Part shown: one piece after another, positions 62,384-64,000 of the stretch
Position numbering within the stretch: the stretch's first letter is position 1
Layout: the number at the start of each line of letters is the position of its first letter
The notes under the pieces: generated by a model
What the model was told of the DNA's origin: nothing
Seen by the model: only the letters and a program-made list of their open reading frames with translations
Databases searched by the model: none
Made by a program: the position numbers and the translations under genes
Origin: JBEKCD01 sp050015055
Lineage (GTDB): Archaea; Thermoproteota; Bathyarchaeia; Bathyarchaeales; Bathycorpusculaceae
Reading direction: 5' to 3'
DNA length: 64,000 nucleotides
Assembly: GCA_050015055.1 (NCBI GenBank)
Contig: JBEKCD010000005.1
Coordinates: 62,001 to 126,000 of the forward strand

Positions 62384-62695
62384 TTATGGCGCGTTGATTC
62401 TACAACCGCCCATCATTGACCCATATTCGTTCGGATCAGAACTCTGCGGAAAACCGTTTCCGGGTTGACTGCTGTCGTAAGCTGCGTATCCACGTCGCAT
62501 TGGACTGCCCATAAATCCGCGGATCATGCTCCACATCATGTTCCCAATTCGTTCTTGCGCAGTTGCAGGCCTATAGCTTCTGTAAGGTGTATAGATTCTC
62601 TGCCCGCTAGTGTGATATGCGAACGCGCTGGCTGTGATCATCGCAACTACTATAATGGAAAATGCGGCAACTACTATTGTTTTCCAAGCTTTCAT
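62384..62695 (-). CDS. Small secreted protein of the shared-promoter cluster
   Basis: A 103-residue exported protein. Signal peptide KAWKTIVVAAFSIIVVAMIT with cleavage near SAFA/YHTSG. The mature part is Tyr, Arg, Gly, Met-rich (RIYTPYRSYRPATAQERIGN, MRRGYAAYDSSQPGNGFPQS) with one Cys at MMGGCRINAP. No family known to me. AGAGGT lies before ATG 62695. Behind promoter copy C. Confidence 0.7.
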   Translation of the reverse strand: MKAWKTIVVAAFSIIVVAMITASAFAYHTSGQRIYTPYRSYRPATAQERIGNMMWSMIRGFMGSPMRRGYAAYDSSQPGNGFPQSSDPNEYGSMMGGCRINAP

Positions 62696-62734
62696 TCGAA
62701 TAACCTCTGCTGATCCAGATGAGTCACTATTTCT

Positions 62735-62776
62735 TATAAACGCCGTCGGACAAACTCCAAAAAGAACTAGTACAAA
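62735..62776 (-). promoter_or_regulatory. Phased promoter module, copy C
   Basis: On the minus strand TTTGTACTAGTT starts at 62776, TTTGTCCGACGG at 62754 and TTATA at 62739, again with 22 and 15 nt steps. TATA is about 42 nt before the ATG of the small secreted protein. Confidence 0.8.
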
Positions 62777-62824
62777 CGTTGGATGTAAGCACGGGAAAAA
62801 GCGACTGCACGATTTGATTCGGGT

Positions 62825-62889
62825 TTTGTACTAGTCTGGCTTTAGCCTTTGTACTAGTCTGCTTTCGGGTTTGTCCGACGGTCCTTATA
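62825..62889 (+). promoter_or_regulatory. Phased promoter module, copy D, with an extra upstream box
   Basis: TTTGTACTAGTCTG occurs twice, at 62825 and 62848, followed by TTTGTCCGACGG at 62870 and TTATA at 62885. From the second box on the spacing is the same 22 and 15 nt; the extra box lies 23 nt upstream. Two-base-ish divergence between copies C and D, which fire outward from each other. Confidence 0.82.
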
Positions 62890-62937
62890 GGCATAGGCTC
62901 GGAATTTGTTGTATCCGCATTACATGGTGAGAAATAA

Positions 62938-63114
62938 ATGCTTCATGGAGAAGAGGACATGCTAATACGTAACTTGGTTTCGAAGAACCTTTCAAGGAGG
63001 AAGGAGCGTTCGGCACTTAGGTTCGTCGGACAAATACTCGCTGTTGCAATAATCGTTTCAGGTTTCATTATTTCAGGGTCCCGCAAGCAAGGTGAAACGG
63101 TGAACAACCTATGA
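62938..63114 (+). CDS. 58-residue membrane protein coupled to acyltransferase
   Basis: A frame of 58 codons: basic soluble start (LIRNLVSKNLSRRKERSALR), one membrane helix (FVGQILAVAIIVSGFIISG) and a short polar tail. GGTGA lies seven bases before ATG 62938 and the stop overlaps the next gene's ATG (ATGA), so it is probably translated and coupled. No family known. A copy of the GTCGGACAAA half of the promoter module occurs in its coding sequence at 63024-63034. Confidence 0.6.
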   Translation: MLHGEEDMLIRNLVSKNLSRRKERSALRFVGQILAVAIIVSGFIISGSRKQGETVNNL

Positions 63115-63779
63115 AACTGGAACTTGAGAACGTGCTGAAGTCGTCTCTGGTCAACAAATTCGTTGCGGCCCTTGGAGGATCAATAGAATATGGAAGATGG
63201 GAATTCCAATATCGAAAGTACAGAGAACAGTATGAAGTGCACCCTACTTTCAAGTTTGGTGGTCCGGGAATCATTCTCTACGGGGATGGAAGAATCGTAC
63301 TGGGAGAACGCTCGTTTATTAACAGATACGGTTCCATCAGTTCAAGCACTGGTTGTGAACTGGTGATAGGCAAAAACTGCGCAATCGGCCCTTTTGTGTT
63401 CATGTCAACTGCAAACAGATCAGCAAACCAAGACTTCAGCATGACTAGAATGATGACCGCAGGAGATGTCAGGGTTGACGATGATTGCTGGATTGGCGCA
63501 GGTGTTTTCATTAATCAAGGCGTTTCCGTAGGAAGCAACTCGGTCGTTGGAGCAAATTCCGTCGTCACCAGAGACATACCGCCTCACAGCATAGCGGCAG
63601 GCGCTCCTGCAAGGGTAATCCGGTTCAAACCGTACCTAGATGAGACAAGGATTCTTGAATTGACAAACGTGTACTGGCACTCATTAAGCTCTGCGCTGAA
63701 ACGAGAGTCGTTGCACAGGTATCCCGAGTTAAAGAGTCTGAAACTTCAAAACAAGTTACTCCTACAGAGAACACCGTAG
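63111..63779 (+). CDS. Left-handed beta-helix acyltransferase
   Basis: A 222-residue O-acetyltransferase-like enzyme built of hexapeptide repeats: IILYGDGRIVLGERSFINRY, CELVIGKNCAIGPFVFMSTA, VRVDDDCWIGAGVFINQGVS and VGSNSVVGANSVVTRDIPPH, ending with SIAAGAPARVIRF. This matches maltose/serine-type O-acetyltransferases that modify sugars, often in surface glycans. Active His expected near the IGPFV-MS region. It is coupled to the small membrane protein and under promoter copy D. Confidence 0.88.
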   Translation: MKLELENVLKSSLVNKFVAALGGSIEYGRWEFQYRKYREQYEVHPTFKFGGPGIILYGDGRIVLGERSFINRYGSISSSTGCELVIGKNCAIGPFVFMSTANRSANQDFSMTRMMTAGDVRVDDDCWIGAGVFINQGVSVGSNSVVGANSVVTRDIPPHSIAAGAPARVIRFKPYLDETRILELTNVYWHSLSSALKRESLHRYPELKSLKLQNKLLLQRTP

Positions 63780-63780
63780 T

Positions 63781-63963
63781 TCACACACCAAAGACTTCTT
63801 TTGTGCAAGCAACCCCCATTGGCACGCGCAGAAAAGTCAACTCAGCAACATACAAGTACGCGGGAGACAAAGGAGTCGAGTTGGAGAACTGAGCCCCAGA
63901 TGGAACTCGGCCTTTTGGTACAATTGAACAACGCATAGACAAGTCGTTTCCATTGATGGTCAT
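63781..63963 (-). CDS. Possible small ORF at window end
   Basis: A 60-codon minus-strand frame convergent with the acyltransferase gene. Its translation (PLSPAYLYVAELTFLRVPMG) is protein-like but short, with no ribosome site and no family recognised. May be chance. The rest of the end of the window shows nothing. Confidence 0.2.
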   Translation of the reverse strand: MTINGNDLSMRCSIVPKGRVPSGAQFSNSTPLSPAYLYVAELTFLRVPMGVACTKEVFGV

Positions 63964-64000
63964 CGATTAGGCTCATGAATCGTGTCCAATCACTCATTCC

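Overview
The window is archaeal. Evidence: transcription factor B, Gar1, Alba, ribosomal proteins L7Ae, S28e, L24e and L40e, type IV pilin-like archaellins, an archaeal-type AspRS, an intron-bearing initiator tRNA, and TATA boxes about 25 nt before many starts. A homologue of formylmethanofuran:tetrahydromethanopterin formyltransferase points to H4MPT-linked C1 metabolism. Together with sucCD and a heliorhodopsin this fits a mesophilic lineage such as Bathyarchaeia; that placement is an inference.

Layout. 0.5-4.4 kb: a giant surface protein made of three tandem modules. 5.7-8.0 kb: three archaellin genes on the minus strand. 8.5-20.3 kb: a TrmB-like regulator and a full chemotaxis locus (cheA, cheY, cheD, cheC, a decayed second cheC, cheR, a double-Cache receptor, cheW, cheB). 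20.4-25.3 kb: a GT4 glycosyltransferase, a small autonomous locus of unclear nature, two divergent CBS-pair proteins, initiator tRNA-Met and a polytopic membrane protein. 25.5-33.9 kb: information processing (L24e-S28e-L7Ae, gar1-tfb, L40e, alba, a KH protein) with sucCD and its likely regulator. 33.9-43.2 kb: aspS, purF-purD-HAD phosphatase, an RNase J-like nuclease and ftr-pfkB. 43.4-49.8 kb: a frameshifted relic, a Rieske protein with a flavoprotein, and purM-purS-purL-purQ. 50-56 kb: envelope and metal genes (wHTH-membrane protein plus a frameshifted NosD-like protein, tRNA-Gly, NikR-like regulator facing a P1B ATPase). 56-60 kb: heliorhodopsin, thioredoxin-like protein, MsrA and a KaiC-like ATPase. 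61-63.8 kb: a cluster of small exported or membrane proteins and a beta-helix acyltransferase.

The most striking observation is in the last 3 kb. Four promoters, two on each strand, carry the same module: TTTGTACTAG, then TTTGTCCGAsGG exactly 22 nt from the start of the first box, then TTATA exactly 15 nt from the start of the second. One site (A) departs at two bases of the first box. The downstream products are small, with signal peptides or single membrane spans, plus an acyltransferase translated from an overlapping start. This looks like a compact envelope regulon with its own activator or promoter type, which I do not recognise.

Several genes look broken by single-base events (second cheC, NosD-like gene, Cys-rich secreted gene, relic at 43.4 kb). 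Some of these could be assembly errors, because at least two fall at short A runs.
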